Below are positions 33,981-45,900 of a stretch of DNA of 64,000 nucleotides, one piece after another (position 1 is the first letter of the stretch; every line of letters begins with the position of its first letter). The stretch is from Pholiota molesta (lineage: Eukaryota > Basidiomycota > Agaricomycetes > Agaricales > Strophariaceae). The translations under genes were made by a program, and so were the position numbers. The notes under the pieces are model-generated. The model had not been told where the DNA came from and searched no databases. It worked only from the letters and a program-made list of their open reading frames with translations. The DNA is taken from the NCBI GenBank assembly GCA_014925825.1, contig JACGCK010000229.1:1-64000 (forward strand). Direction: 5' to 3'.

Positions 33981-35587
33981 ATGCGGTAAAATTAGTGGCG
34001 ATCAGCTTCTCAGCAATATTCTTGACTGCAACATTGGACTGTGCGATGAGCCAGATCCCGCCTTGCTCCAATAAGCTGATGGAAAAGTGGACGAAGGTGG
34101 CAATGACCGATGTTTTGCCGGTGCCTGGCGGACCCTGGATGATCGTGATTCGGTGTGCATCTGTCTCGGCGAGCATGGAGTTGACGGCAGTTTGCTGAGA
34201 TGGATTGAGTTTGGGAAGGGCGTCCATTACACGAGAAACAGCAGGCGAGGGCGCCAGTGGTGGAGGTTTGACAGCTTGCCCCAAAGCCCATTCCTTAGGC
34301 CAAACGAGTGCGCCGTCCTCGGTTGGGTCCCAGATGTTCTGGATCCAAGGGCTCTCGTCGAAGAATTTGTCGACGCCTTGAAGAGCACGGAGGAGAGCCG
34401 CTGCTCGTTTAGCTTCGGCGGCGGTCTGAGCATCGCGGCCGACGGAGGTGACGGTCACGACGTCTTTGTTCGTTAATACCCTGTTGCCTGTGTTGATGCT
34501 GCCCGCTCTCCCAGACACAGCCGCCACTTCTCCGCCCACCGTATAGGCACCGCGCGGACCGACGACATTGATCTTGACTTCCTGAATATATGCGATAGAG
34601 TGTGAGCAATAAAGATTTATAAAGTAAGGGAAGATAAGAACGCACTCGATTGCTTCGAAGCTTATTGTTGTAGTTTTGCGAGTTAAGCAGGAGCCCTCCA
34701 GTCGTAGGGTCAATCCCTTGGGAGATCTGATGCGTCATCTGCGTCGGTTTCTTGCTATCGAGCCGGTGAGAATCGGTGACGAGCTTAGACAACATGTCAA
34801 GCCTCTGATGAATGAAAAGATCAGTGCGAGCCTTTTCCTTCGCACAAAAAGATAAACGCACCCCGGACATCAACTTCTTGGTGTCAATCCTCGGCACCTC
34901 TGCAAAAGTCGTTTCGCCATCTCCAAAGGTTGGTAAGAACTGCGCGAGCCAGGCGCGCTGTGCCAGGTCCGTAACCCAGTCGCGCGGATTATCCTGCGGC
35001 TCGTGGACCTGCTTCAAGAAAAGACGCTTGATATTCTCCTCGTTGATCTTCCTGATCCCATCACAGTCCTTGAGCGCATCCTTGACAACAGCATGAGGTG
35101 TGCGTTCTCTGATGTCTGGAAAGGCGGACTGGACATCGACAGCCTGAGTGATGCGCATGTTCAGATCGGAGTACAAGGACATAGTCAAAGGCGCTATATC
35201 GAACGCGAATATGTCGCCGGTAGTGCGGCACAGAATCACATCTTGGAGGATGGCGCGTCCTTCGAGACTTTTCTCCGATGCCTTGCCACTGGACTTGTTC
35301 CTTTTGAAGCTACTGGCTTCAATTTGCTGAAACTCAACGATGCGGCAGTTCCTGTCGTCCGCAATGGCGAGCGAAACGAGATTCCCATTCGGAAGATATC
35401 CTGGAGAGACACCGAGAGGGCGAGAATGGTTGAATACGGATAAGTCGTCCTTAGAACGGATGTCGGCATCGCTGATTCTGTAGATCGCGATTTGTTGATT
35501 CAAGGATGGATAATTACCATCCAAGAGAGTTTGAAGGATACGTAGCGCCATTTCTTGCTGAGAAACCAGCTGCTGTCTTAGTGGCAC
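32732..35587 (-). CDS. UPF1-like SF1 helicase with exonuclease-like N-terminus, paralog 3 (inverted, divergent)
   Basis: Third and most diverged copy, on the opposite strand. The N-terminal frame (34409-35587) includes LGVSPGYLPNGNLVSLAIAD, ILCRTTGDIFAFDIAPLTMSL, ITQAVDVQSAFPD and DNPRDWVTDLAQRAWLAQFL, which fit the DEDD exonuclease-like pattern more closely than the tandem copies. After a GC-rich middle come LNPSQQTAVNSMLAE, Walker A IQGPPGTGKTSVIATF, AQSNVAVKNIAEKL, HEHLYGKVKGHIIRSD, Walker B LVVDEASQIEIGDY, FIGDNKQ, YRMPPQIGRVIS, SFQGNEDDFIIVSVVRS and RRTNVMLSRCKKGMF. It ends at 32732. The exact start is uncertain; 35587 and a few Met codons downstream are possible. The C-terminal half lies in the CpG-poor block and has a different base composition from the N-terminal half. 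Confidence 0.87.
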
Positions 35588-36283
35588 AAAGGAAGGAGTC
35601 TATTGCGTGGTTCATGCATCGATAATAGCCAGTGGCCTCGAGGTAGGTGACATGATCATGAGCGAGGTCGGATTCAGTTCGGATAGATCTTTCCTTGCAC
35701 ACGGTAATTTCGGCTAATAGTTTTTCTCTCACGTCTATTTGCATTGCCAAAAGTCATCTTGCCTCTCATTATCCAAGGGAAAAATGTAGCAATTCGTTGA
35801 TTTCATCAAACATTTCTGATGTATAACAGAAGGAAAAATCACATATACTTCAATTCATAAAAAAACAGGATCTCCAAATAATTTGGGTAACGTACGCAAC
35901 GAGAAAAGTCTATTTGACAGTCATTCTGCCGATATGGGGGTTTGAGCATGGACTCTGAAATGTGAAGAGCATATTACATTTCTCCAAAACCCGACAGAAC
36001 AGAATGGAAACACCTCAAGCGGCAGTGCTATTATCACAGCAGTGACGTTCCAACCTGTATGTTAGAGGAATTGTGAGCGTGATAAAATATCCGATAGCCT
36101 TTGGAAAATAGTGCTAGACCCTTCCAGCTATGTATTTGGAACAAAGTGGAGGATTTGGCTGCTTCAAGAATTTAGCGTTCATCTGAGCATGTGGATAGTA
36201 TACTTCTTGAGGTGAACTATGGCTGAAAGGGGTCGTCTTCAGGACGCATTTGTGGGCAGAGTTGGCTGGCGAAGAGAGGACTT
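35588..36283. other. intergenic region, helicase 3 upstream
   Basis: About 700 AT-rich bases between the start of helicase paralog 3 and the end of the POF1-like gene, both on the minus strand. A 78-codon frame at 35514-35750 overlaps the helicase start in another frame and shows no domain. I see nothing else. Confidence 0.45.
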
Positions 36284-37261
36284 TCACGAATCAGTCACAT
36301 AGAGTCGCTCCTGCACGATATAATCGGCGACATCCTTTGTGACCAATCGACGCCACGATTCCACAAGATTGTTGTCTGCACTCGAGCTGCCCACTAGGCG
36401 ACGAACGGCGGTGGAGCTGTAGGTGCTGAGCTCGTCTCCCAAGTCGATGATGGCGATCCTCTCCGAATCAATGAACTCCTTTACAAAAGGCAAGGTTTCA
36501 ACGCCTTGTTGTGGATCTCCAGTGGACATAGCCCTCTTTGCGCTCACGAGACGTGAATTGTCGCCTTGCGCTCCTGGAGACAGGAATTTCCGCATGGATG
36601 TCAGCATTGCTTCTTCGGAACCGTAATAACGGGGTGCAAAGAGGCGTTCGAGGGTATCGTGTCCAACCATGAAGGTGAATTCTACGTCTTCCGCGGGAAT
36701 AGTTGGTGGGGGAATTGCTGCAAGTCGGTCTTTGAGAGAGGCCCGCAGTACTTCTGCCTTTATCACAAATATTGGCGCGTCGATGATAGCTATGGCCACA
36801 TTAGCAGCCTCTTGGGGTGTCAAATCCGTGGATGTTGATGAAGGGTTTCCATTAGAGCTCAATGGCCGCATGCTTTGGGTGAGCAGATACATCATCTCGA
36901 GCCGTTGCTCGTATTGTGCATCCCCAGGCTTCAAGGTTTTGTCTGCATTAGACAGCGACAGCAGGAGAAGTTTTGCATCGTAATCTTTCTCTGCATTCTT
37001 CGTTGAGGTGAAAGGCGGCGAGTCAGCCAAACCAAGATGTGCTAAAGTCGGAGGATTGAACGATGAGTCTAGGATTGATATTCGGAGAGGTTTTAATGGT
37101 GTTTGTGCCTGAGCGACCTTTGGAGAGGGAAGAGGCCACCTGGAGTGCGGCGTATAAACCAGTTCGAACTTCGAAAGACGTTGTCGGACCCGCTGGGTAA
37201 GATGAGGCGCTGTACGGCGAATAGCAGCCATGTTGGAGTCGGAAGCGTGTCCTGTGGCCAT
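36284..37261 (-). CDS. POF1-like nicotinamide-nucleotide adenylyltransferase family protein
   Basis: A nucleotidyltransferase of the NMNAT superfamily, closest in pattern to the fungal Pof1 group, which is linked to NAD metabolism and protein quality control in yeast. It is a single exon of 325 codons. The nucleotide-binding (T/H)xGH-type motif is ISILDSSFNPPTLAHLGLA near residue 60. FMVGHDTLERLFAPRYY lies in the middle. The C-terminal ISSTxxR-type motif is STYSSTAVRRLV near residue 285. The second histidine of the canonical HxGH is kept (LAHLGL has H then L), so catalytic competence is uncertain. The start may be 37261 or the Met at about 37231. It is divergent from DBP5 across 195 bases. 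Confidence 0.85.
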   Translation of the reverse strand: MATGHASDSNMAAIRRTAPHLTQRVRQRLSKFELVYTPHSRWPLPSPKVAQAQTPLKPLRISILDSSFNPPTLAHLGLADSPPFTSTKNAEKDYDAKLLLLSLSNADKTLKPGDAQYEQRLEMMYLLTQSMRPLSSNGNPSSTSTDLTPQEAANVAIAIIDAPIFVIKAEVLRASLKDRLAAIPPPTIPAEDVEFTFMVGHDTLERLFAPRYYGSEEAMLTSMRKFLSPGAQGDNSRLVSAKRAMSTGDPQQGVETLPFVKEFIDSERIAIIDLGDELSTYSSTAVRRLVGSSSADNNLVESWRRLVTKDVADYIVQERLYVTDS

Positions 37262-37456
37262 TGCGCCGCGTAAAAGAGAATTGGATGCGTGATTGATGTA
37301 GAGCTTGGTGGTGGTCGAGATAAGAGGCAGATGAGTTCATGGTTTCAGTAGTTGAGATAAGATTAGATGTCGATGGAGCATTGTTTGAAGTTCGGCCGCG
37401 ACCGACGATTATCAAAATAGCCATTTCGAGTTCAAGACGCCTTGTACACTTCCTCC
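37262..37456. promoter_or_regulatory. divergent promoter, POF1-like / DBP5
   Basis: Only 195 bases separate the two divergent start codons, so both promoters must overlap here. No TATA-like element stands out. Confidence 0.55.
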
Positions 37457-39567
37457 ATGTCGGTCTCCATAACCAAAGACGATGACGGCTTCATTACGCC
37501 CAGTAAGCAACCAGCACTCTCTGACCACGGTCTTGGTGGCTCAACATCGACATAGCCGTGGCGCCAGCGACTACCGCGACTCCACCGAAAGATGAAGCGG
37601 CATCTACCGCTGCAGGCGCTTCTAAACCAGCGAGCAGTGAGCGAGGTCGGCCTGAATATGGTGTTACAGGATTCAATGTTGTGTCTAGGTCCTGCTACGG
37701 ATCTCCTCGCATCAAGCTTTGAAGTGACAGTGCGTAAACATCGAAATGTGCCACTTCATCCGAGCCATGCCAACCTACTTGCATCTAGGTTACCCTCGCT
37801 GATCAGCAAGGCAATCCAGATTCACCGTTATACAGTGCGAAGACCTTCCAGGAATTAGGCTTGTACGTTTCGCGCGATCTGACTCTCTCTTCATCGCACT
37901 GGAGTGCTCACATATGGTCATCAGAAATCCAGATCTGCTGAAAGGTATCTTCGCAATGGGCTTCGACAAACCATCCAAGATCCAAGAGAAAGCTTTGCCT
38001 CTACTTCTTTCTGATCCGTTCGTATTGTCCATTATTGCTTGTTGATTAAGGAATTTACAAGGATGATTCTGCAGGCCCACAAACATGATCGGTCAATCAC
38101 AGTCAGGGACAGGCAAAACAGCAGCCTTCGTCCTGACCATGCTCAGTCGTGTTGATTATAACTTGAACAAACCTCAGGTACATTCTAATTTTTCCCGCAC
38201 GTTATGCTGTAATAACACTTTTTTCCCCCGTTCTACAGGCTATTTGCCTTGCCCCTTCAAGAGAACTGGCCCGGCAGATCATGTCAGTCATCACCTCCAT
38301 GGGCAAATACACCAACGTACAGACAGAATATGCGATCAAGGATAACTTGCCCAGAGACGCTAGTAACATAACCGCGCAAATCATCGTGGGTACTCCTGGT
38401 ACTATGGCAGACTTGATGAGGCGTAAAGTAAGGGTCATCTTGACTGATTCAGCCCATTCTATCCATGCTCACATTGTCAAGGTTCTTGACGTGTCTCATG
38501 TAAAAGTATTTGTGCTTGACGAAGCCGACAACATGTTGGATCAAGACGGTTTGGGGGAGCAAACCCTCCGAGTCAAGAAGTACGTCATTAGCAACAAGTT
38601 TCCTGCGATCCACCCTCACTCAGATCTTCAATAGCTACCTCAAAGCCAAACCTCTCCAGATCATCCTCTTCTCTGCCACCTTCCCCGACCACGTCCGCGC
38701 CTACGCCGCCAAAATCGCACCCAACGCTAATAAGATCGAGCTGCAAAAAGAAGAGCTGAGTGTCGAGAACATCCGGCAATTCTACATGGACTGCAAGAAC
38801 GAGGAGCACAAATACGATATCCTAGTCTCACTATATCAGCTCCTGACGATTGGCCAGAGCATCATTTTTTGCCAGGTTCGTTGGCCTGTTTTACAATCCG
38901 TATTATTTTTATTAAGCGAAGTTTTTTTTACTGCAGCATCGACACACTGCAGACCGCATTTCGCAACGTATGACTGCCGAGGGACACAAGGTCGCTTCCC
39001 TGCATGGCGCCAAAGATGCGTCTGAGCGTGATGCTATCATCGACCGCTTCCGCGAGGGCCGAGAGAAGGTCAGCCTATCTCCTTCCAACGATCCTGCCGA
39101 CTCTGGCCTCTGACCCAATTTTATAAATGATTGTGCGTAGGTTCTAATCACGACGAACGTCATTGCGCGAGGAATCGACATCATGCAGGTGAACATGGTG
39201 GTCAACTACGATCTGCCCCTCATGAACGAGCGCGTCAAAGGCGCCGATGAACGGCCAGATATCGAGACGTACATTCACCGTATCGGTAAGCTCTCTCAAC
39301 ATTATCATGAAGCCAGAATAGAAAATGAACTGCTTCGCAGGTCGAACGGGTCGCTTTGGGCGAAGGGGTATCTCCATCAACTTCGTGCATGACAAGAAGA
39401 CGTGGTTGCAGATGGAGCAGATTGAGAAAGCTCTCGGTCGGAAAATCATGCGGATAGAAACGAATGATCTGGATGAAATGGAAACGGTAAGCGCTGTTGG
39501 TGGTAATTTGTTACTTTCATTGCTGATTCTATCATGTTTACAGAAAATGAAACAAGCTTTGAAGTAG
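37457..39567 (+). CDS. DBP5: DBP5-type DEAD-box RNA helicase, mRNA export
   Basis: An ATP-dependent RNA helicase that remodels mRNPs at the cytoplasmic face of the nuclear pore. Thirteen exons join in phase: 37457-37502, 37556-37636, 37689-37729, 37789-37862, 37925-38017, 38075-38177, 38239-38427, 38482-38579, 38635-38875, 38937-39068, 39141-39285, 39341-39486 and 39544-39567. They total 1413 nt (470 residues). The N-terminus [15 protein letters not shown] is followed by an Ala/Pro/Lys-rich linker. Core motifs are Q motif [17 protein letters not shown], motif [14 protein letters not shown], Ia [10 protein letters not shown], Ib VGTPGT, DEAD box [14 protein letters not shown] in [20 protein letters not shown] and motif [32 protein letters not shown] near the end is Dbp5-like. 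The apparent stop at 37551 vanishes once the second intron (GTAAGC..TAG) is removed. Confidence 0.97.
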
Positions 39568-39916
39568 ATTAGAGCACATGTATACTACTTGTAGTGATTT
39601 CCATGATTTCGAAGGTTCCTGAATAATATACAAGTCGCACACGCATGGCACTCTTCAGGTTAAACCTTACAAAACGAGTCGTGCAAGACGAGCAAGGGGC
39701 AAGGGAATAAAAATAATCATCCAAATAAGCGAACATAATTAAGACTTCTGACATCCATCTGAGCTGTGCAGTTTGAAATTGAGAGAAAAGAAATCTATTG
39801 CGAGTGAATTATGGGTAACATGATTGTGTATATAAACGTCGTAATGTGGTATGCGCGTAGTCTAAGAGGCAAGATGAAAAGGGCAGAAATAGAGACAGAT
39901 GAAGTACAACATGGAT

Positions 39917-42900
39917 TTATGACGAAGCTTGAGCAAATGCGATGGCAACAGTCTGAAAAGAAAAAATTAGCTTCAGATTAGGATGGTGATATGTCAGATC
40001 TACTGACCTCAGAATGGCTTAGCGAGATCAAGACCTTCGAGATACCTTTCTCCGCAGCTTTAGCCTTCGCATCCCCATGCAAACGAACAGTTGGGACACC
40101 AGCTTCATCGTTTACGATTTCAATATCTTTCATGGCTGCTGCTGCTCCTTCGGATTTGACTCCCAAGGATTTGAAGACAGCCTCTTTGCCAACCCAACGA
40201 GCGGCAAAGGAGGACGGTGGCGAAGGTTGAGAGCGGCAGTAAACGATTTCAGCGTCGGTGAAGTTGCGCGCGACAAATGTAGGGTTATGTGAAGGTACAG
40301 ACGAGATCAGCTCTAAAATTTGCGTTGTTAGCTTGCTTCATCTTGTGCAGAAGACATTATCACAAACCTTGATCAACACCAACACCGAGAGGGGCATTTT
40401 GGGCCAGAACGTTGCTGCTCAAGATATCAGAAACGGCCTTGACGTTTGCAACATCGCGAGGGGCTTCAGTGGCAAGTTTTCCCCTGAACGAATATTCGCC
40501 AGTCTTGGGGTCTAAGGTTGCCCTAGCCATCGAGTTCAGAAGAACCTTTCCTTCCATATCGCCGAGGTATGGTGGGTGCTCCTTGATCTTCACCAATGAG
40601 TTCTTGATCATCATCTCGCTCATTGCTTTATATGATTGCAAGCCTCGGACGCGGTTCTTCTGCTTGTACTGCTCATAGTATGTAGGTTCCAAAGCGCCAA
40701 AGAGGTAGCGAGGATGGACAATGAGAGCCGTCCCACCAACTTGGCCGAAACCGAATGACGACTAGATGATAGTTTAGAGAAATGTAAGGTCAACATATGA
40801 AAAAGACTTACCATAACACCAGCACGGATGCCATCGGTGTGGATTGTCTTGGAAGGGAACATCAAGAATTGACGGTCCTGGAAGTGGGAATCGATGTTAC
40901 TGCAATCATAGCGTTAGGCAAGGCATATTATCTCAAACATATCCGTGACTTACTCGCTGTTACGATTGCCAGGAATGATACCGGTGATAATCGACTGCCA
41001 CAGTCCAGTTGCTTGCCAAGCCGCAGAACCTCCTTTGGAGTGACCAAGGAGGCTCTTCTGTGCCATGACTGGGACAGCATTGCCAGGAGTGCGCGAAATC
41101 GTAGTGAAGATGTCATTCCAGATGCGAGTTTCGTTCTCTTCCTATAAGAACCAAACAAATGGAGATGCAAGTTAGAAATGTTACTGAGATCAGCAGGAGA
41201 CGATAACGTACGTTCGCTGCGGTACTAGTGCCATGAATGGACAGGATACCAATATCATCAGCGGTAAGACCCCAAACAGCCAATGCTCGGCGAAGAGGGG
41301 CAATTGAGGGGTCCGATCCTTCCAGCATGCCATACATCGCGAGTGCATCCTTTTCTTGACGAGCGGCCTCCTTCTCCAGGTTGACAATGCGTGATGAAAT
41401 ATACTCCTCATCAGCAGTCTCACCGGCTTGCTTGCGGGATGTGATCTCTGCTTGAAGTTCAGTCTGTTCATGAGAGAGCCATTGGGAAATTTGTGAGCGG
41501 CGGAAGGCAAGTTGGCGAGAGCGGTAGGCAACATCAAGAATAGGAAGAGGGTGTTTGGTCTTGATTTCTCTAGCGACGGTTAAGGCACCACGTCCTGGTG
41601 CAGGAACTGAACGTCCAGCTTTGTCGCTATATATGAAGAATTGGTCAGGGCGGCATAATAAACAGCGCTCGAGAAGACGTACGTAGAAGTAGACGTGAAT
41701 GCAAGGATACCGCGAATAGGAGCACCCAACTCGAGGGCTGTCTTGGCACTCATAACAATATGGACTCCAGTTCCTTGGGACTCCATGAATCCGGCACGGG
41801 AGGTAGTAGCAGGTCGCGACATCTCGGTTGGTTCTCGTCCCATGGCGAATTCAGTCTCTGCATTGCTCGTTGCTTTCATATTGGCGAATTCGTAAGACCC
41901 TTCTTCGCTGATGTCGTCGAAACCACCAGCAATCATGACCTTCGCCTTTCCGGACAAAATGGTATCCGAGGCAATTTCGAGAGATTGAAGGGCGGTAGCA
42001 CTGGATGCACAGTTAACATATGTCATCCTTGGAATGAATAGTAAAAATTACCATGCGCCGACAGGAATTTTGACGGGTCCACTTGACGACAGAAGTAGGA
42101 GGTTAATCCATCCAGCGGTGGTGTTAATGAACCTAAGTGATAGACATTTTAGTTATAATACGGTACACCGTTCAATATGATAAACTTACGTTTCTTGCAA
42201 AATGTCGTTTTGCACTTCCTTTTCGTCGCGGCGATCCTTGAACATCTTGCCCATACTGATTGTTCCACCCATACCACTTCCCAGTGCAGTGCCGACATCG
42301 GAAGGATGCATGTGTTTGTACAACTCGTAGGGGTCGGTGATACCTGAGGCATTGAGGGCTTCAATTGTGCTGACCAGTGCCCATAACGTTGTGCGATCTG
42401 TTTGAGCAACAATGTCGTCGGGGATTCCGTAACGGCCGGCGGCCCATCCTGTGGGAATTTGACCAGCCACTGTGCGGCTGAATTTGAACGCTTTGGGAAC
42501 GTAGACACAAGCGCCCTTCTTGAATTTGGCGAACCACTGCCCACCCTCGCCGGCCCAAACATCACATTTGTCGCCATGTTGCAGTTTGAATTTCTGAGCT
42601 TCTGAATCGGAAACTTCGATGGGCTCGAGGTCGTGAATAAGTTCCACCTCTTGGTTGAAGACCTTCTTGCTGGGATCATAACCGCGGAACAATTCAGGTT
42701 CTAGAAATCAAGGTTAGAATGATGTTTGTAACAATTATATGGCAACTTACCGATAAGGCGAACACCCGCATGGGCCAGGATATCTTGCTCGTAGCGACCT
42801 TTGACATCCTTGTCGTCAACCGGCTCATTGGTCTTGCTATCCACCCATCCAACGTACAGCGAACCATCTTTGAGACGACCATCGAAGTGCTTGATGTATC

Positions 42901-45900
42901 CCATAATCCATGCCATTTCGATGCAGCCCTCAATAGTGAATTCGCCACGAGCCTCCATCTCCCATCTTGTGCGAGAACTTCCCCATGGCCCAACCTCCCC
43001 AGAACCTGTGATGACGACCACTTTGTCAAGATCAATCAGGCCACGGAGATGAGAGAGATCGGATAATGAACTAGTTGATTCGAGGGATGGGAACTCGAAA
43101 CGGAAGTTAGCGCGAGGAAGAACATCGACAGTTTGGAGGAGCCTTTCAGCCTCAACACCGTTGATGACCTTGAAGTCAGCGGAGTTGTCGCGAGTAATGG
43201 CCCGACGAAGGTCGGCTTTCTGGTTGAGTTTGATTCGGATGCGAGTGGTGATATCGGCAAGATCAGGAAGACGGTCCATTCCACCATTCAAGTCCGCCCA
43301 GATCGGTTCGACTTGGGTGATACTGAAGAGGAGGGGGTGCATGAGTCCAAGAATGTTGAAGGCCATCTCCTTCGCAGAGAAGGTGCGAACACCATAGCTT
43401 TCGAGTTCGTGGGCAACAATATTGGTCGGGCCCATCAAGCCAGTTCCGCGAGTCCAGCTTGAAAAATGAAAATGTAAGCAATTGCAAAGGAGAGAGCGAT
43501 AAAAAATCATACCCAATAACTGCACCAGCCAAGCAAAGATATTCACCCCAGCTTTCTGAAGCCCAACGTTGGAACAGAGTCTCCAATGAGATTTTGGATT
43601 CCGAGTACAAGCCGTCGTTTCCGAAGAGACCGTGGTTAGGAGACAAAGGAAGGATAACCTGGGTAGGGCGAGTAACGAAGTGTCGGCTGGCCTTCTTGTT
43701 CTTGACAGCACCGAGGATGCGTAGGAGATTGACCAACATCATACGATGCGCAAGCTCCGATCGATCGTCGAGGCCGTCGATTTCGCGACCGTTTTCGGGA
43801 ATGCCAGCGAAAGGGATGATGTAGTCAAGATCCATACCAAGGTTTGCGTAGATGTAGTCAACGAGAGCTTCAACATCTTGCTTCGAGGCTTGGTTGAAAG
43901 GAACGACGGTGAGAGCCGAACCACGACTACCGAAAGATTGGAAGATGCCCTGATAGTATTCGACCGTCTTGCGGCTGTAGCTAGAAGTCGTGATGACGAC
44001 GTGAGCACCGCCAGACAGGAGACCCTTGACGATCTCAATACCGATGGAGCCTTTGCCAACACCAGTCAACAGAGCATTCTTGTCCTTAAACGTGGTACCA
44101 GAGGTGGCGATTTCGTGGAGAATGTCGAGATAAACACCAGTCAGATTGCTGCTGTATTCCCAGTTCGTGCCGACTTTGCGCTTTAAGTGAAGGAGAGGGA
44201 TCTTGTCGGAACTGATGGACGTGACAGGGGTGACTCCAGTAACCTGAGGACGGAGGAACGTGGACGATGAACGACGGCTGCGAGGAGAGCCAACGCGAGG
44301 AGGGCGGGCGTCAGGAGTTTTGTGGAGAGACTTGACGACGCCTTCATAGAGCGCCTTGATACGGTTCTTCTGGTCCGAGCTAATTTCGGGGAGAGATTTG
44401 ACAACAGACCACAACTTCAAAACATCGTCTTGGACCTTCTGGATGTTGACGGCTCCGGACACGGTATCTCCGCTAGCCATCTCTTCAACGTAAGCTTCGA
44501 GCTTGCGAACGTTTTCTCGAACGACTTCCGTGTATTTGATTTCGCCCTTTTCGGTGACTTCGGTGTGAGGAGCGGTGGGGAAAGTGACTAAAGGAAAATA
44601 TATCAGTCGAAGTATAAAAATGTCAACTGGGCAAATGCGTACCATCTTTGTAGACTGGGGGAGTGCCAACAACCTCGCGCGTGTTGTCGATGAGTTGCTG
44701 ACCGAATTCCTTCGCCAACCTGTATGTCTCGCCCTTTGAAGGATCCGTCCGATCGATGTTGTACTGCATGTACTGGAGCATGTCAGGATCAGCGCGATTT
44801 AGGAGGGCGATACAACGAGCAGTGATTTCGCGATCGACAGTGGTAAGACGTCCAAAGATGATGTCGTAGAACATAATGAGTGCATCCTGGCGAACCCAAT
44901 TCCACGACGAGTCGAAGTGACGAGCCTTCAAGATATCGAAGCGGGGCTGGATTCCATCGAGGTACGCATCGCCGTGCTCGCGAGTGATGCTGTCAAGCCT
45001 AGCTTGCAAGGCAATGTTGTCGGCCTTCTCTTTATCGAATGCAATCTCGCCGGCACGAGAATCGCGACCGAGGTAGCGCATATACAGTTCGACGTGTTGG
45101 GCAGCAAATTTGTGCTGATCGGCTTGGAACTTGAGGAACTCCTCGCTGTTGATAACAGCGCCACCCCCACCACCTCCAGCGGCGCCACCTGCTCCAGGGG
45201 CGGAAAGAGAGATACCAGACCGTTGCGCATAAACAGACACAACACCATCCAGCCATGCCTTAGCTTCGCCTTCAGATGCGAGACGCTTGGGTGGTTCGAG
45301 AGTCGTGGCCAGAAGAAGGACGCCGTCAGAGCGTGCAGGACCAAGACCCCAAGTCTTGGCGAGATGGGCCTTGATGGCAGACGCGTTGAAGCCACCGGGC
45401 ATCTTGCCTCCAACGAGACGCGACACCAAGCCTGTGCTGTACTTTCCGAGCGCGCCATTGAAGCCGTTGCCCAAGGCAGATCCGAGCTCCTCAAGAGGCA
45501 GCTCTTCACCTTTCTCTGGTGCAGAGGCGAATTCCTGCTGAAGATCGCCCAGAATCTCGTTTTGCAAAGTGGATTTGCCGCCGACAAGGTCCTTGATGGA
45601 CTTCGAGAGAGGGATCTCGTCAACGCGCTTCTTCAGCTTCTGAGCAACGACGACCAGCAAAATATCAACTGCTTTAACAGGGACATCTTCAATGTTAGCC
45701 ACAGGGCCGGAAGGTGCGGCAACGGCGACAGGAGCAGCAGCGGCAGCGGCAGGAGTTGCAGCGGCAGCGGGCGCGGCCTCTTCAGCCGCCGGCGCCTCAG
45801 CAACTTCATCCTCGTGTTGGTAGTAAATTTCTTTGACGTTCTTCGAGTGACAAAGGATGGTGCGCGTCCTGCTGACAGACCCATCGACGGTCTCGTACTT

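Noticed and set aside
23831..35587. Helicase cluster as a transposon (Helitron-like) or a prokaryote-style defence island
   Set aside because: Cores are UPF1-like, not Pif1/Rep type; no Rep domain, terminal repeats or target-site duplications were seen, and genes have normal spliceosomal introns.
37551..37556. In-frame stop near the DBP5 start, suggesting a pseudogene
   Set aside because: Introns with GTAAGC and GTGAGC donors at 37503 and 37637 remove it and give an exact 470-residue protein.
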